Below, one piece after another: positions 33,134-41,729 of a stretch of DNA of 64,000 nt. Location: contig CAZGZR010000005.1 in the NCBI GenBank assembly GCA_964529745.1, positions 1 to 64,000 on the forward strand. The letters run 5' to 3'. This stretch comes from RBG-16-57-9 sp964529745 (GTDB lineage: Archaea; Thermoproteota; Bathyarchaeia; TCS64). The translations under genes were made by a program, and so were the position numbers. Numbering within the stretch: the stretch's first letter is position 1; each line of letters opens with the position of its first letter. The notes below the pieces were generated by a model that saw only the letters and a list, made by a program, of their open reading frames with translations, ran no database searches and was not told the origin of the DNA.

Positions 33134-34297
33134 ATGTTTTTAAAGACTAACTTGAGTTATTTTACTAAATTAAAAAATGAACAAATGTTGTGCTATCAAA
33201 ACATTATAAATGATATTGATATTTATAGAACTCGCACTACAAATCCATGTCATCATGAATCGCTAAGAATATTTCGCCGTATAGTTGAGAATAATCTTGA
33301 TGACATAACAGACTTAGAGCCTCCCTTATTCGAAAGTTTACAACTTGTATCGTATGCACATTTTAATATTAAAGAATTAGAGCCAAATTTAACTGATTTA
33401 TCTTTAAGATTTGGTCCTTCAAAGATTCGTTTCAGATACGTTTACAATTTTATCGATAAAATTTGTGATGAAATAGTTGATCGTTCTAACATTGGAATAC
33501 ACCCCCATCCTTATTTAGGTATATTTGGTGGAGAACGATATAGAAACTCTTATCCAATGAATTTTATTTGTTGTAGATTAACAGATTATTATAGATTCTG
33601 GCATTTAGGTTTATTAGGGCATGAGTTAGGGCATTCTATTTTAAAGTATTATTTTGAGCCAGATCCCGTATTTCATCAAACACCATTTGATGAACAGGGT
33701 CAACCTATCATTGAACAAATTGTTGAAAATTGGGAGATTGAAATAATTGCTGACATGATTGGTACGTTAACTGTCGGTCCTACTTTGTTGTTTTCTCATG
33801 CTATGATGCCAACTTTTTGGGTTTTTCACCCTAGACGTGAAGCTGAGTATTTAAGAACATTCCATACGCATCCACCATGCGAATTTCGTTTTTATATACA
33901 TGATAAAATACTTGACGACCTTGACTTGTCAAATGAATTTCCACTGCCTGATTTGTTTGGATTTTTCAGAAACATTGATTTCTCAGAAAGTGAGGATTAT
34001 AGAATATTATTTAATCAAAGACTAGATAATATTCGTAATTTTCAGGATATCATCAATGAGAAATTTGAACGAATTTATCCAATATTAAAAGAAAATATTC
34101 GTTATTTTAATGTTGATGATTGGCAAAATAGTAAAGAAATTGCACAGATTCTCAATGAAAACGGTGATATTTCTTTAGACCAATATTCACCTATTCAAAT
34201 TCTTAACGGAATAATATTAATTAAGCCTAATGAATTGACTTCTGTACTTGAAGAAGAGATTATGGATAGAATCTTACCAATATTTACTTGTTTATAA
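33134..34297 (+). CDS. HExxH-motif (putative zinc metalloprotease-like) protein of the inserted element
   Basis: 387 aa, AT-rich codons. The only recognisable feature is LLGHELGHSIL at residues 161-170 followed by ENWEIEIIADMIG at 198-210, i.e. HExxH plus a downstream ExxAD, as in gluzincin metallopeptidases (zinc bound by two His and the later Glu). No signal peptide or clear membrane segment, so it is probably cytosolic. The rest matches nothing I recognise. As the main cargo of a tRNA-bounded element, it might be a toxin, defence or regulatory protease. Confidence 0.65.
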   Translation: MFLKTNLSYFTKLKNEQMLCYQNIINDIDIYRTRTTNPCHHESLRIFRRIVENNLDDITDLEPPLFESLQLVSYAHFNIKELEPNLTDLSLRFGPSKIRFRYVYNFIDKICDEIVDRSNIGIHPHPYLGIFGGERYRNSYPMNFICCRLTDYYRFWHLGLLGHELGHSILKYYFEPDPVFHQTPFDEQGQPIIEQIVENWEIEIIADMIGTLTVGPTLLFSHAMMPTFWVFHPRREAEYLRTFHTHPPCEFRFYIHDKILDDLDLSNEFPLPDLFGFFRNIDFSESEDYRILFNQRLDNIRNFQDIINEKFERIYPILKENIRYFNVDDWQNSKEIAQILNENGDISLDQYSPIQILNGIILIKPNELTSVLEEEIMDRILPIFTCL

Positions 34298-34320
34298 ATA
34301 TCACACACACACAACTTTTA

Positions 34321-34346
34321 TTAAGTTGAAACGCGTTACAACTTAA
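34321..34346. promoter_or_regulatory. 26-bp inverted repeat upstream of the element's regulator
   Basis: TTAAGTTG (34321-34328) and CAACTTAA (34339-34346) are perfect inverted repeats around AACGCGTT, itself a palindrome. It lies 10 nt before the winged-helix gene start and just after the HExxH gene, the place for an autoregulatory operator. Confidence 0.5.
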
Positions 34347-34356
34347 TTGATACTAA

Positions 34357-34683
34357 ATGAAAAAAAAGGCTAGTGAGATCCCTGTAAGTGTTAGCTCCGA
34401 GACTGAGAAGATGGTTAAATTAATAAAAGAACAGTTTTCAGAGATTTTTCTAGCGACAACCTATGCAACTAAGCAAGATAGGAAACGTGCTCTTTATAAT
34501 TGCTTAGAAGAAGGGGTAGATTATACCGTAAAAGAATTACAAAATGAATTTATGCGTAGATATTCCATCCCAATCAGTCGAGTAGCTATAAACACATACG
34601 TAAATGAATTAGAAGCGGAGGGTAAAGTTGTTTTCACTAGGCAAGGCCTTGGTGGATTAAAAATAATTAGACTCTCCGAATAA
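34357..34683 (+). CDS. Winged-helix DNA-binding protein of the inserted element
   Basis: 108 aa, AT-rich. After a Lys-rich start and an amphipathic helix (EKMVKLIKEQF), residues about 55-105 read as a winged helix: YTVKELQNEFMRRYSIPISRVAINTYVNELEAEGKV, then a TRQGLGGLKII wing. Probably the element's own regulator, acting at the palindrome just upstream. Confidence 0.65.
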   Translation: MKKKASEIPVSVSSETEKMVKLIKEQFSEIFLATTYATKQDRKRALYNCLEEGVDYTVKELQNEFMRRYSIPISRVAINTYVNELEAEGKVVFTRQGLGGLKIIRLSE

Positions 34684-34720
34684 CTTTTTCCCTATTTACC
34701 TATTATCATAATATAAATGG

Positions 34721-34793
34721 AGCCTCGAGCGGGATTTGAACCCGCGGCCTACAGCTTACGAGGCTGCCGCTCTGGCCACTGAGCTACCGAGGC
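34721..34793 (-). tRNA. tRNA-Thr (anticodon CGT), integration target
   Basis: Reverse complement gives acceptor GCCTCGG with TCGAGGC, D arm, anticodon stem GCAGC/GCTGT around CTCGTAA (anticodon CGT), and T arm GCGGG-TTCAAAT-CCCGC. Discriminator T; CCA not encoded. The 3' half is duplicated at 33002-33046, so the element kept the tRNA whole at this end. Confidence 0.93.
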
Positions 34794-34841
34794 GCCCTTG
34801 AAGGTATGAAAGAGATAGAATTTAAGAGATATGGTCCGGGG

Positions 34842-36005
34842 CTAGGCGCTGTAGGATATGACGCCCTTCTTCATGAGGTCCCTTATCTTTTCGTCGTCGA
34901 ACCCCATGAGCTCCTTCAGCAGTTCCTCGTTGTTCTGCCCCAGCACGGGCGCCGGGGTCCGCAGCACGGGCTGGGTCTCGCTGAACTTCAGCGGGAAGTT
35001 GATGAGCTTGATCTTTCCAGCCAGCGGGTGCTCCAGCTCAACGAACATGTCCCGTGCTATGACGTGGGGGTCCTTGATGGTCTCGTCCACGTGGTAGATG
35101 GGTGCGCAGGGGAGCCCGATGCTGGTGAACGTCTCCACGGCCTCGTCGCGGGTCATCTCCGCCACCTTCTCCTTCATCATCTCCTGGCTGATGTCGTCGA
35201 GTTCCACGCCCATGTGCTGGACTATCCTGTCCAGCGCCCTGGGCCCGAACGCCGCGATCCTTACGTAGCCGCCGTCCTTGGTCTTGAATATGCCCCCCGC
35301 TCCCCTGCCCCTGGGAAACTTCTCCCTGAGCTCACGGGGCTTCATCCCGGAGAGCAGGTAGCCAGTTATTGCGGTGTTGTAGGCGACCATGCAATCAAGC
35401 TGGGCGACGTCGATCATCTGTCCCTTCCCCGTCTTGTCCCTGAACCTCAGCGCCGCGAGTATCGCCATAGTCGCCATGGTGCCGGGGCCCAGGTCCCCGT
35501 AGGCCTGGGCCATCTCGACGGGAGGCCCCTCCGGGTCCGCGTTCTCGCCGGTGAGCATGGTGTGACCGCTCATGGCCTCCGCGATCATGGCGTAGCTCCT
35601 CCACTCCCTGTAAGGGCCTGTCTGGCCGAAGCCGCTGAGCGCCGCGTAGATTATCCCCGGGTTAAGCTCCTTGAGCACCTCGTAGCCCAGGCCCAGGCTC
35701 TCCATGGTGCCCGGGCTGAAGTTCTGGACGACCACGTCGCTCTTCTTCACCAGCTCCTTGAATATCTCCAGCCCCTCGGGGTCCTTGAGGTTGAGGGTCA
35801 GGTCCTTCTTGTTGATGTTCAGGTGGTGGAAGGTGTAGCTGGCGCCGCCGAAAAGGGCCCCCTCGGCGAGCCTGTCTATCGCCCCCCAGGGGGGCTCGAT
35901 CCTTATCACCTCGGCGCCCATGTCCGCCAACATCATGGTCGCCCATGGGCCGAACCACACGTGGGAGAGGTCGAGCACCCTTATGTCTTCAAGAGGCATG
36001 TTCAT
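34842..36005 (-). CDS. CaiB/BaiF-type (class III) CoA transferase
   Basis: 387 aa; ATG 36005 or ATG 35999. The interlocked-ring CoA transferase family is shown by the start DIRVLDLSHVWFGPWATMMLADMGAEVIRIEPP, the NKKDLTLNLKDPEG block, VVVQNFSPG, SGFGQTGPY and the catalytic Asp in AYGDLGPG. It moves CoA between carboxylic acids (oxalate, carnitine, bile-acid or aromatic acid types). Donor and acceptor cannot be told from the sequence. Confidence 0.88.
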   Translation of the reverse strand: MNMPLEDIRVLDLSHVWFGPWATMMLADMGAEVIRIEPPWGAIDRLAEGALFGGASYTFHHLNINKKDLTLNLKDPEGLEIFKELVKKSDVVVQNFSPGTMESLGLGYEVLKELNPGIIYAALSGFGQTGPYREWRSYAMIAEAMSGHTMLTGENADPEGPPVEMAQAYGDLGPGTMATMAILAALRFRDKTGKGQMIDVAQLDCMVAYNTAITGYLLSGMKPRELREKFPRGRGAGGIFKTKDGGYVRIAAFGPRALDRIVQHMGVELDDISQEMMKEKVAEMTRDEAVETFTSIGLPCAPIYHVDETIKDPHVIARDMFVELEHPLAGKIKLINFPLKFSETQPVLRTPAPVLGQNNEELLKELMGFDDEKIRDLMKKGVISYSA

Positions 36006-36110
36006 TCTGTTTCGACTCCGATCACTATACGACCGCTAGTCATAGTATATTATGTTTACCTAAATACTGAAAAACTAAAAACCTGAAAGGCTACAAACAT
36101 CTGATCGTAC

Positions 36111-37103
36111 ATGGCCAAGGTCTCGGACGTAGGGGAGAGGAGGCTCATTGAGCGGATGATGCTTCACCTGACTCGGATGCCGGGGATGCCCATACCTTTC
36201 TGGGACGACGCGAGCGCCCTCAGCCTCGGCGACGGCCGGGCGATGGTGATAAACACGGACATGCTGGTCTGGGAGACCGATATCCCGCGGGGGATGACGC
36301 CCTATCAGGCTGCGCGCAAGTCCGTGGTCATGGGGGTAAGCGATCTCGCCGCGAAGGGTGTTCAGCCCATCGCGTTCATGCCCAGCATAGGGCTCCCCAT
36401 TAGCTACCCCGTCGCCGACGTCGAGGAGATGGCGAGGGGGTTTGAGGCCGGCGCCCGTGAGTACGGGGCATACGTGGTGGGCGGCGACACCAACGAGGCG
36501 TGTGACGTGGTTATCGCGGGGGCCGCGCTGGGCATAGCCCTGGAGTCCAGCGTGATGATGAGGGACAACGGGGCACGTCCCGGCGACCTCCTCGCCACCA
36601 CTGGGGTCTTCGGAGCCACCTCAGCTGGCTTCAAGCATCTCCTGGAGGGGCTTGAGATGCCCGTTGGCTCCGCGAAACCCATACTTGACAGCGTCTACAT
36701 GCCTCGGGCCAGGGTCAGAGAGGGGGTGGCGTTGGCAGCGACGGGGGCCGTGACTGGTTGCATGGACTCAAGCGACGGCCTAGCGGTGAGCCTCTACGAC
36801 CTGGCCAAAAGCACGGGCTTGGGTTACAGGGTCACGGAGGTGCCCGTGGACCCGGTTGCGGCGAGGTTCGCTAGGCTGAACGGCCTCGACGCAGCCGATT
36901 TGGCTCTCTACGGCGGGGAGGAGTACGAGCTCGTCTTCACCTTTAGGCCGGAGGATGAGGGTGAAATAAGGAGAGCGTTGGGCGGTGTCGGCTGCAGTCT
37001 CCACGTCATCGGCGAGGTCACGGAGGCTCGGGACATCTCACTGGTTGTAAACGGGGTGGAGAAGCCCATCAGGCACGGCGGCTGGGAACACTTCACCAGC
37101 TAG
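36111..37103 (+). CDS. thiL: Thiamine-monophosphate kinase-like (ThiL/PurM fold)
   Basis: 330 aa. ThiL motifs: DDASAL near the N-terminus, VINTDMLVW, the ARKSVVMGVSDLAAKG block, VVGGDTNEACD, and GCMDSSDGLAVSL. ThiL phosphorylates thiamine monophosphate to the active diphosphate with ATP. The PurM fold is shared with hydrogenase maturation and selenophosphate proteins, but these motifs favour ThiL. Single gene, divergent from the CoA transferase. Confidence 0.85.
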   Translation: MAKVSDVGERRLIERMMLHLTRMPGMPIPFWDDASALSLGDGRAMVINTDMLVWETDIPRGMTPYQAARKSVVMGVSDLAAKGVQPIAFMPSIGLPISYPVADVEEMARGFEAGAREYGAYVVGGDTNEACDVVIAGAALGIALESSVMMRDNGARPGDLLATTGVFGATSAGFKHLLEGLEMPVGSAKPILDSVYMPRARVREGVALAATGAVTGCMDSSDGLAVSLYDLAKSTGLGYRVTEVPVDPVAARFARLNGLDAADLALYGGEEYELVFTFRPEDEGEIRRALGGVGCSLHVIGEVTEARDISLVVNGVEKPIRHGGWEHFTS

Positions 37104-37143
37104 CGGTCAAAACTTTATCTAACCTATAGACACCAGTAACCCC

Positions 37144-38034
37144 ATGGAGACAGACGGCCTCGTATCGAAGCCCCTCGCCCTCGTCGTCATCGGCCTCATC
37201 CTGGGGGCAAGCCTGGGGCTGGGGTCAGGCTACGCCGTTTTCTACCCCGAGATGGTTGAGCAGAGCAACAGGAACATCGAGGACAGGATAACGGACCTGG
37301 AGGCCAGCATAGACGAAGTTATTGTCCGGGTAGAGGACATGAACGGGAGCCTGGGTCCGATACATGATAGCCTCCAGTCCATGGTCACGCTGAGCCAAGC
37401 CATCAACAGCCTCAACACCCGCATCGGGCAGGCTGAGCAGGACGTGATCGAGATTTATGATAACATCACCAGCACGAGGAACAAACTGGAGGAAAGCATA
37501 GACGAGTTGCTTGACGGCGTCGAGGAACTGAATCAGAGGTACGACGATCTCCACGGAGAATGGGAGGACACCTTCGAGGAGCTGGGCGAGGTATCGTCCA
37601 CCATTGGCTCGTTGAACGAAAGGCTGCAGGAACTCGACGAGAGGCTGGACAAGGAGGCGGCCCTGGAGATGTTTAAGAGACACCTAGCGAACCCGGACCC
37701 AGATGCCGTCACCGCCATGACGGACGAGCTTTTCGAGGAGCTTCTCAGCGACCCCGAGTTCAACGACTGGGTCACCGATTTAGGTGAGGTCCCCGCGAAG
37801 AGCCTGCTGAAACAAGAGATCGTCAGGATGACGGGTGGGTTGGTCTGGTACAAGGTGTCCACGCAGAGCCTTGGGGCCATAGAGTATCTGGTGAAGGTGG
37901 AGACGTTCTTCGAGTTCGAGTTCGGCCCGGCCTCTGTGTCCATACCCCGGATGAGGATGCAGGTGAGGGGCACCGTGAACATCGCCGTCGGCGAGTTCAG
38001 CCAGGTGCAGGTTGACGCCATGGAGATACTCTAG
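37144..38034 (+). CDS. Membrane-anchored coiled-coil protein
   Basis: 296 aa. One N-terminal membrane helix (LALVVIGLILGASLGLGSGYAV), then about 130 residues of heptad-rich coiled coil (EDRITDLEASIDEV through LNERLQELDERLDKE), then a globular alpha/beta end (residues 180-296). Most of it probably faces outward; it has NGS and NIT sequons. Not recognised. It may act as a surface stalk or in membrane organisation. Confidence 0.65.
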   Translation: METDGLVSKPLALVVIGLILGASLGLGSGYAVFYPEMVEQSNRNIEDRITDLEASIDEVIVRVEDMNGSLGPIHDSLQSMVTLSQAINSLNTRIGQAEQDVIEIYDNITSTRNKLEESIDELLDGVEELNQRYDDLHGEWEDTFEELGEVSSTIGSLNERLQELDERLDKEAALEMFKRHLANPDPDAVTAMTDELFEELLSDPEFNDWVTDLGEVPAKSLLKQEIVRMTGGLVWYKVSTQSLGAIEYLVKVETFFEFEFGPASVSIPRMRMQVRGTVNIAVGEFSQVQVDAMEIL

Positions 38035-38041
38035 AATTTGG

Positions 38042-38115
38042 CGCCGCCATTCGGATTTGAACCGAAGACCAACTGCTTAACAGGCAGACGCTCTACCGAG
38101 CTGAGCTATGGCGGC
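38042..38115 (-). tRNA. tRNA-Asn (anticodon GTT)
   Basis: Reverse complement has acceptor GCCGCCA with TGGCGGC, discriminator G, D arm AGCTC/GAGC, anticodon stem TCTGC/GCAGT (outermost pair T-T mismatched) around CTGTTAA (anticodon GTT), and T arm TTCGG-TTCAAAT-CCGAA. CCA not encoded. No intron. Confidence 0.92.
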
Positions 38116-38239
38116 CCGCGACTCTCCAAATATGGGCTGACAGATATTAATCTTTGTTGCATGGGCTTCACTGGACGGATGGCTGCATCACTGCGTTGTA
38201 TCCTCCAAGTTTTTAACCGGATAAAATGAGGTATTTGCC

Positions 38240-39007
38240 ATGAGCCGAGGGTACACCGAGAGATCGAGCAAGGAGTTCAACAAGATAGCGAAAGAGTACG
38301 ATAAGGGGCGGAGCAGCGAGAACGTGGAGTTCTGGGCCGCCGAGACGAGGCGGCTCGCCGGGCTAACTGAACACTCGATCATAATGGACCTCGGCTGCGG
38401 CACCGGCCTGTACACGGTGGGCCTCATGGAGGAGACGGGGGCGACGACTTGCGGCCTCGACCCCGTGCCTGGGATGGTGGGGCAGGCACGATACAAATCG
38501 CATAATGTGCACTGGTTCAACGCCGTGGGCGAGTGGATGCCCCTGCGCCCCGGGGTGCTCGACTGCGTCTTCAGCAGCCAGGTCTGGCACCACATCGAGG
38601 ACAAGCAGGGCACCGCCGACGAGTGCGGCCGGGTGCTTAAGATGGGCGGTCGCGTGGTTATCCGCACCATCAGCCACGAGCAGCTCCACGAGAAGGTGGT
38701 CTTCAAGTACTTCCCGGAGATCAAGGCGAACCAGCTGAGGGTATACCCGAGCAACGACGAGTTCAGGCGCTACTTCGGCGAAGCCGGGTTCAGGGAGACG
38801 GTGTTCCACGCCTACAGCCTCGAACGGTACCAGCCTGTGGAGGAGTTCGTGGAGATAGCCGAGAAGAGGCTGTGGAGCATGTTCAGGCCCATCTCGGAGG
38901 AGGGGCTCGGGAGGGGCGTCGAGGCGCTGAGGAGGTACCGTGAGGAGTCCGGCGGCTTGCCCTTGCGGAACGACGAGCTCATCACGTTGGTGGTGGCCTC
39001 TAAATAG
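38240..39007 (+). CDS. Class I SAM-dependent methyltransferase
   Basis: 255 aa. Motif I IIMDLGCGTGLYTVGL, acidic CGLDPVPGM, then LDCVFSSQVWHHIED (motif IV region) and GGRVVIRTISHEQ. Methyltransf_11-like small-molecule class. The C-terminus (RPISEEGLGRGVEALRRYREE) is helical. Substrate unknown. Confidence 0.83.
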   Translation: MSRGYTERSSKEFNKIAKEYDKGRSSENVEFWAAETRRLAGLTEHSIIMDLGCGTGLYTVGLMEETGATTCGLDPVPGMVGQARYKSHNVHWFNAVGEWMPLRPGVLDCVFSSQVWHHIEDKQGTADECGRVLKMGGRVVIRTISHEQLHEKVVFKYFPEIKANQLRVYPSNDEFRRYFGEAGFRETVFHAYSLERYQPVEEFVEIAEKRLWSMFRPISEEGLGRGVEALRRYREESGGLPLRNDELITLVVASK

Positions 39008-39029
39008 GTTTTAATGGACTACAAATACT

Positions 39030-39055
39030 ACTTTGTACTACAAAGTACTTAAATA
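39030..39055 (+). promoter_or_regulatory. Inverted repeat and TATA box of the membrane protein-regulator operon
   Basis: ACTTTGT-ACT-ACAAAGT at 39030-39046 is a perfect 7-bp inverted repeat, with an extra ACTACAAA half-site at 39019. It directly abuts a TATA-like ACTTAAATAA (39046-39055), placing transcription about 10 nt before ATG 39090. A repressor bound here, probably the winged-helix protein encoded second in the operon, would block TBP. Confidence 0.55.
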
Positions 39056-39089
39056 ATGCAAAGTAATTTACATTGCACAGTTGATTTGG

Positions 39090-39731
39090 ATGGGCGAGAA
39101 GATCGACGTCAGGAAGATCCAGCAGAAGATATTCCGTGACAGCATGAGAGACGGCGTCACGGAGATGATCACCGGAGTGCTGCTCCTGTGCGCGTCGCTC
39201 ATGTTCGTTAACTCAGGGTTCACGGTGCTCTACCTGTTATTCGTGATGTACCTGAACAAGGGCATGCAGCGCATCAGGGAAAAGTACATCCACCCAAGGA
39301 CGGGGTACGTCGAGCTCAAGAGAGAGGAACCCGCGAAGACTGTGGGAGGCATCTTCTTCTACTTCTTCGCCGTGGGGCTCCTGATGTACGCCGCCCTCTA
39401 CCTAGCCGAGGGGGCGCTGCCCAGCTCAGACGCTTTGTACAGGTGGACGCCCACATTCATAGGGCTCATGTTCCTTGGAGCCATGCTATACCTCAGAGAC
39501 AAGACGGGAAACACAGCCGTACTCACGTGGGCCGCATACGCGATAGCTCTCGGCCTCGTTTTCTCCATCTACGAGTTCACCTCCCCCAAGGGCGGGGTTA
39601 CCCTTTACACTATGACGATGGGCATGAGCTTCCTGCTAGTCGGGTTCATCAAGTTCCGCAGATTCCTTTCTACAAACCCCGTAATACAGGAGACGAATGA
39701 ATCGAATCAGCACGAAGCGAGGGAGACATAA
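39090..39731 (+). CDS. Polytopic membrane protein of unknown function
   Basis: About 213 aa from ATG 39090. After a basic cytoplasmic start (MGEKIDVRKIQQKIF) it has about six hydrophobic segments, including GVLLLCASLMFVNSGF, IFFYFFAVGLLMYAALYL, LMFLGAMLYL and YTMTMGMSFLLVGFI. Not recognised. It shares an operon with a winged-helix regulator whose reading frame touches its stop codon; membrane-protein/HTH pairs of this kind are common in archaea. Confidence 0.65.
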   Translation: MGEKIDVRKIQQKIFRDSMRDGVTEMITGVLLLCASLMFVNSGFTVLYLLFVMYLNKGMQRIREKYIHPRTGYVELKREEPAKTVGGIFFYFFAVGLLMYAALYLAEGALPSSDALYRWTPTFIGLMFLGAMLYLRDKTGNTAVLTWAAYAIALGLVFSIYEFTSPKGGVTLYTMTMGMSFLLVGFIKFRRFLSTNPVIQETNESNQHEARET

Positions 39732-40048
39732 CGAGCGACCCAGAGACCCCCGGCTTCCCAGAAGCCAAAGCCTTCGACAAGACGATACACGAGCCAGCCA
39801 GGCTGTTGATGATGGCCCACCTGTACGTCGTGGAGAGCGCCGACTTCCTCTTCCTCATGAAGCAGACGGGGCTCACCTTCGGGAACCTCAGCAGCCACAT
39901 GACCCGGCTCGAGGAAGCCGGCTACATAAGAGTGGACAAGGAGTTCATAGACAAGAAGCCCAACACCAGGCTGAGCCTCACCGAGACAGGGAGAAGAGCC
40001 TTCGAGGATTACAGGGAGAACATGAAGCAGCTCTTCGAGGAGCTATAG
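39728..40048 (+). CDS. Winged-helix (MarR/HTH_34-like) regulator, apparent ATA start
   Basis: Up to 106 codons. HEPARLLMMAHLYVVESADFLFLMKQTGLT, GNLSSHMTRLEEAGYI and a KPNTRLSLTETGRRAF wing are the HTH_34 type. Family members include the IHEPARL helix, yet no ATG, GTG or TTG lies upstream of it in frame. ATA at 39728 overlaps the previous stop as ATAA, in the usual ATGA geometry, with GAGGGAG 3 nt before. Either ATA is used, or an ATG has mutated and TTG 39797 gives a shortened protein. Confidence 0.75.
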   Translation: MTSDPETPGFPEAKAFDKTIHEPARLLMMAHLYVVESADFLFLMKQTGLTFGNLSSHMTRLEEAGYIRVDKEFIDKKPNTRLSLTETGRRAFEDYRENMKQLFEEL

Positions 40049-40228
40049 AGTCTTCATTTTGTATCGAAGGTGTATAACGCTCAAAAGGCTGAGGTTACGG
40101 AGCTATCACGATCTCTTATGATAGACGGATGCCGAAGAGTCTTCACGGCGTCCGCTTCCCCCACATTGGCCGGCCAAGGGGCAGGCTTAATCCGCATTTT
40201 TCTTAAACTCCCCAGTCATTCTTGACCT

Positions 40229-41146
40229 GTGAGCCAGCTATATGACCCCGAGAGGCTCCTGCTGAGCATAGCGGAGGACAGGCTGCACGGCGCCGAGTGG
40301 CTGAGCAACGCCGCATTGGGCGCCATGATAGCCTTCGCGTTGAATGCCGGCGCTGACACCGCAGACGAGCTCAGGGAGGCGATGAGGGGCTACGCGAGGA
40401 GGATAGCCGAGTCCAGGCCCAGCATGACGCCCATAACCAACAAGCTCGGCATCTTCTACAGCAGGCTGCCTGAGGAGACGACGCTCAGCGAGCTAAGGGC
40501 CGAGGCCGCCAAGGAGGCTTCTATGATGATCAAGGAGTCGAGGAAGAACAAAGGCAAGTTGGTTGAGAACGCCAGGAACGTGCTGGGAAAGCCCGGCACC
40601 GTGTTCACCGTCAGCGACAGCAGCACCGTCGAGGATGTAGTCCTCGGGCTGGGCGTAAAGAACGTCGTGGTGACAGAGTCTAGGCCCCAGATGGAGGGCA
40701 GGAACCTCGCGGAGAGGCTGGCCGGGGTGGGGGTCAAGGTCCTGTTGGTCGTAGACGCGGCGGCAGCCATGTTCATGGAGTCTGCTGGCGTCGCCGTCGT
40801 GGGCGCCGACAGCGTGATGTACGACGGCAGCTTCGTCAACAAGGTGGGCACCCGGACGGCTGCGCTGGCGGCGAGGGATCGAGACGTGCCGTTCTACGTG
40901 GTATGCTCTACCTCCAAGTTCAACGTCATGAACTACCTGGGCCGCGGCGTCGAGCTCGAGGAGAAGGACCCCGCCGAGGTGGCGGAGATCAAAGGCGTCC
41001 GAGTGAGGAACCCGTACTTCGAGGTGACCCCCGGCAGGCTCGTGACGGGGATAATCACGGAGATGGGGGTCATGGAGCCGCTGGACATCCGCCGGAGGAT
41101 GGAGGAGATGCGGAAACAGGTCGAGCCCCTCTACAGGACGCCATAG
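40229..41146 (+). CDS. eIF2B alpha/beta/delta-like protein (possible ribose-1,5-bisphosphate isomerase)
   Basis: 305 aa from GTG 40229. A helical N-terminal half (GAEWLSNAALGAMIAFAL) precedes a Rossmann-like half: TVFTVSDSSTVEDVVLG, VVVTESRPQMEGRNLAERL, VVGADSVMYDGSFVNKVGTRTAAL split at GAD, and a final NPYFEVTP. This family covers methylthioribose-phosphate isomerase, ribose-1,5-bisphosphate isomerase of the archaeal AMP pathway, and eIF2B regulatory subunits. The usual ESRP and NKVGT blocks are present, but choosing between them needs more than sequence inspection. Confidence 0.82.
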   Translation: MSQLYDPERLLLSIAEDRLHGAEWLSNAALGAMIAFALNAGADTADELREAMRGYARRIAESRPSMTPITNKLGIFYSRLPEETTLSELRAEAAKEASMMIKESRKNKGKLVENARNVLGKPGTVFTVSDSSTVEDVVLGLGVKNVVVTESRPQMEGRNLAERLAGVGVKVLLVVDAAAAMFMESAGVAVVGADSVMYDGSFVNKVGTRTAALAARDRDVPFYVVCSTSKFNVMNYLGRGVELEEKDPAEVAEIKGVRVRNPYFEVTPGRLVTGIITEMGVMEPLDIRRRMEEMRKQVEPLYRTP

Positions 41147-41196
41147 AGAGCTAATAACAGACACAGTACATCGGCTAATACGCATGGAATCGTACA

Positions 41197-41664
41197 CTAG
41201 ATGTGTACCACGTACCTGCAGACGTCGTCTCCGAAGCCTATCGCCTTCTCGAGGTCTGCGTGGACCCTCCTCTTCAGGAGTATCCCGAAGACGGTCTCCA
41301 CCCAGCCCAGGGAGCAGTAGCAGAAGACCCTCGTCTGCTTCACCACCCCGTTCTTCACGAGGGGGCAGCCGCACTCCTCGCAGATGCACGTGACGCTGTC
41401 GCCGTCGAGCATCCACTCGCCGCACCACGAGATCTCCTCGTTAGCCCTCTCGATGACCCTCTCCAGGTCTTGTTCCTGCTCAGAGATCCTTCCCGCTATG
41501 GCGACGGCGGGGCCCCAAGCCTCATCCTCGGCGCAGGCCCTGCCGCACCTCTTCATCATCTCCGTCCTGGACTCCTCGTCCACTGTATCCAGACCTTCCA
41601 TGACTGCGTCTAGGACTTCCCCCGCGAGTCTCAGCAGCGTCTCTCTTCTCTCCTCGGCATCCAT
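41197..41664 (-). CDS. Cysteine-rich protein (DUF6144-like)
   Basis: 155 aa. A helical N-terminal part with MKRCGRACAEDE, then a Cys-rich half: SWCGEWMLDGDSVTCICEECGCPLV, FCYCSLGWVETVF and DDVCRYVVHI. The layout (GR-x-C, then CxC, then CYCSLGW) recalls DUF6144-type proteins, a relation I hold loosely. Up to nine cysteines suggest metal or cluster binding. Lies between an eIF2B-like gene and the ABC exporter genes. Confidence 0.55.
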   Translation of the reverse strand: MDAEERRETLLRLAGEVLDAVMEGLDTVDEESRTEMMKRCGRACAEDEAWGPAVAIAGRISEQEQDLERVIERANEEISWCGEWMLDGDSVTCICEECGCPLVKNGVVKQTRVFCYCSLGWVETVFGILLKRRVHADLEKAIGFGDDVCRYVVHI

Positions 41665-41729
41665 GGGTCAGACCAGCCTCGACATGGTTCAATTACTCAT
41701 GGGTATACAAAAGGATGTGAGGTGGATGC

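Larger units (their letters stand above)
33002..34762. mobile_element. Small AT-rich element integrated in tRNA-Thr(CGT)
   Basis: About 1.7 kb of distinctly AT-rich DNA between direct repeats of the tRNA 3' half (33002-33046 and 34718-34762). It carries two genes, a HExxH protein and a winged-helix protein, both on the plus strand, and no integrase, replication or structural gene. The intact tRNA is at the right end. Best read as a decayed or non-autonomous (satellite-like) integrated element that relied on another element's integrase. Boundaries follow directly from the repeats; the mobile nature is inference. Confidence 0.75.

Noticed and set aside
34806..36086. 426-aa plus-strand open frame over the CoA transferase
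   Set aside because: Antisense shadow; composition (Leu/His/Val/Glu repeats) is typical of the opposite strand of a GC-rich gene and it runs over the tRNA side region.
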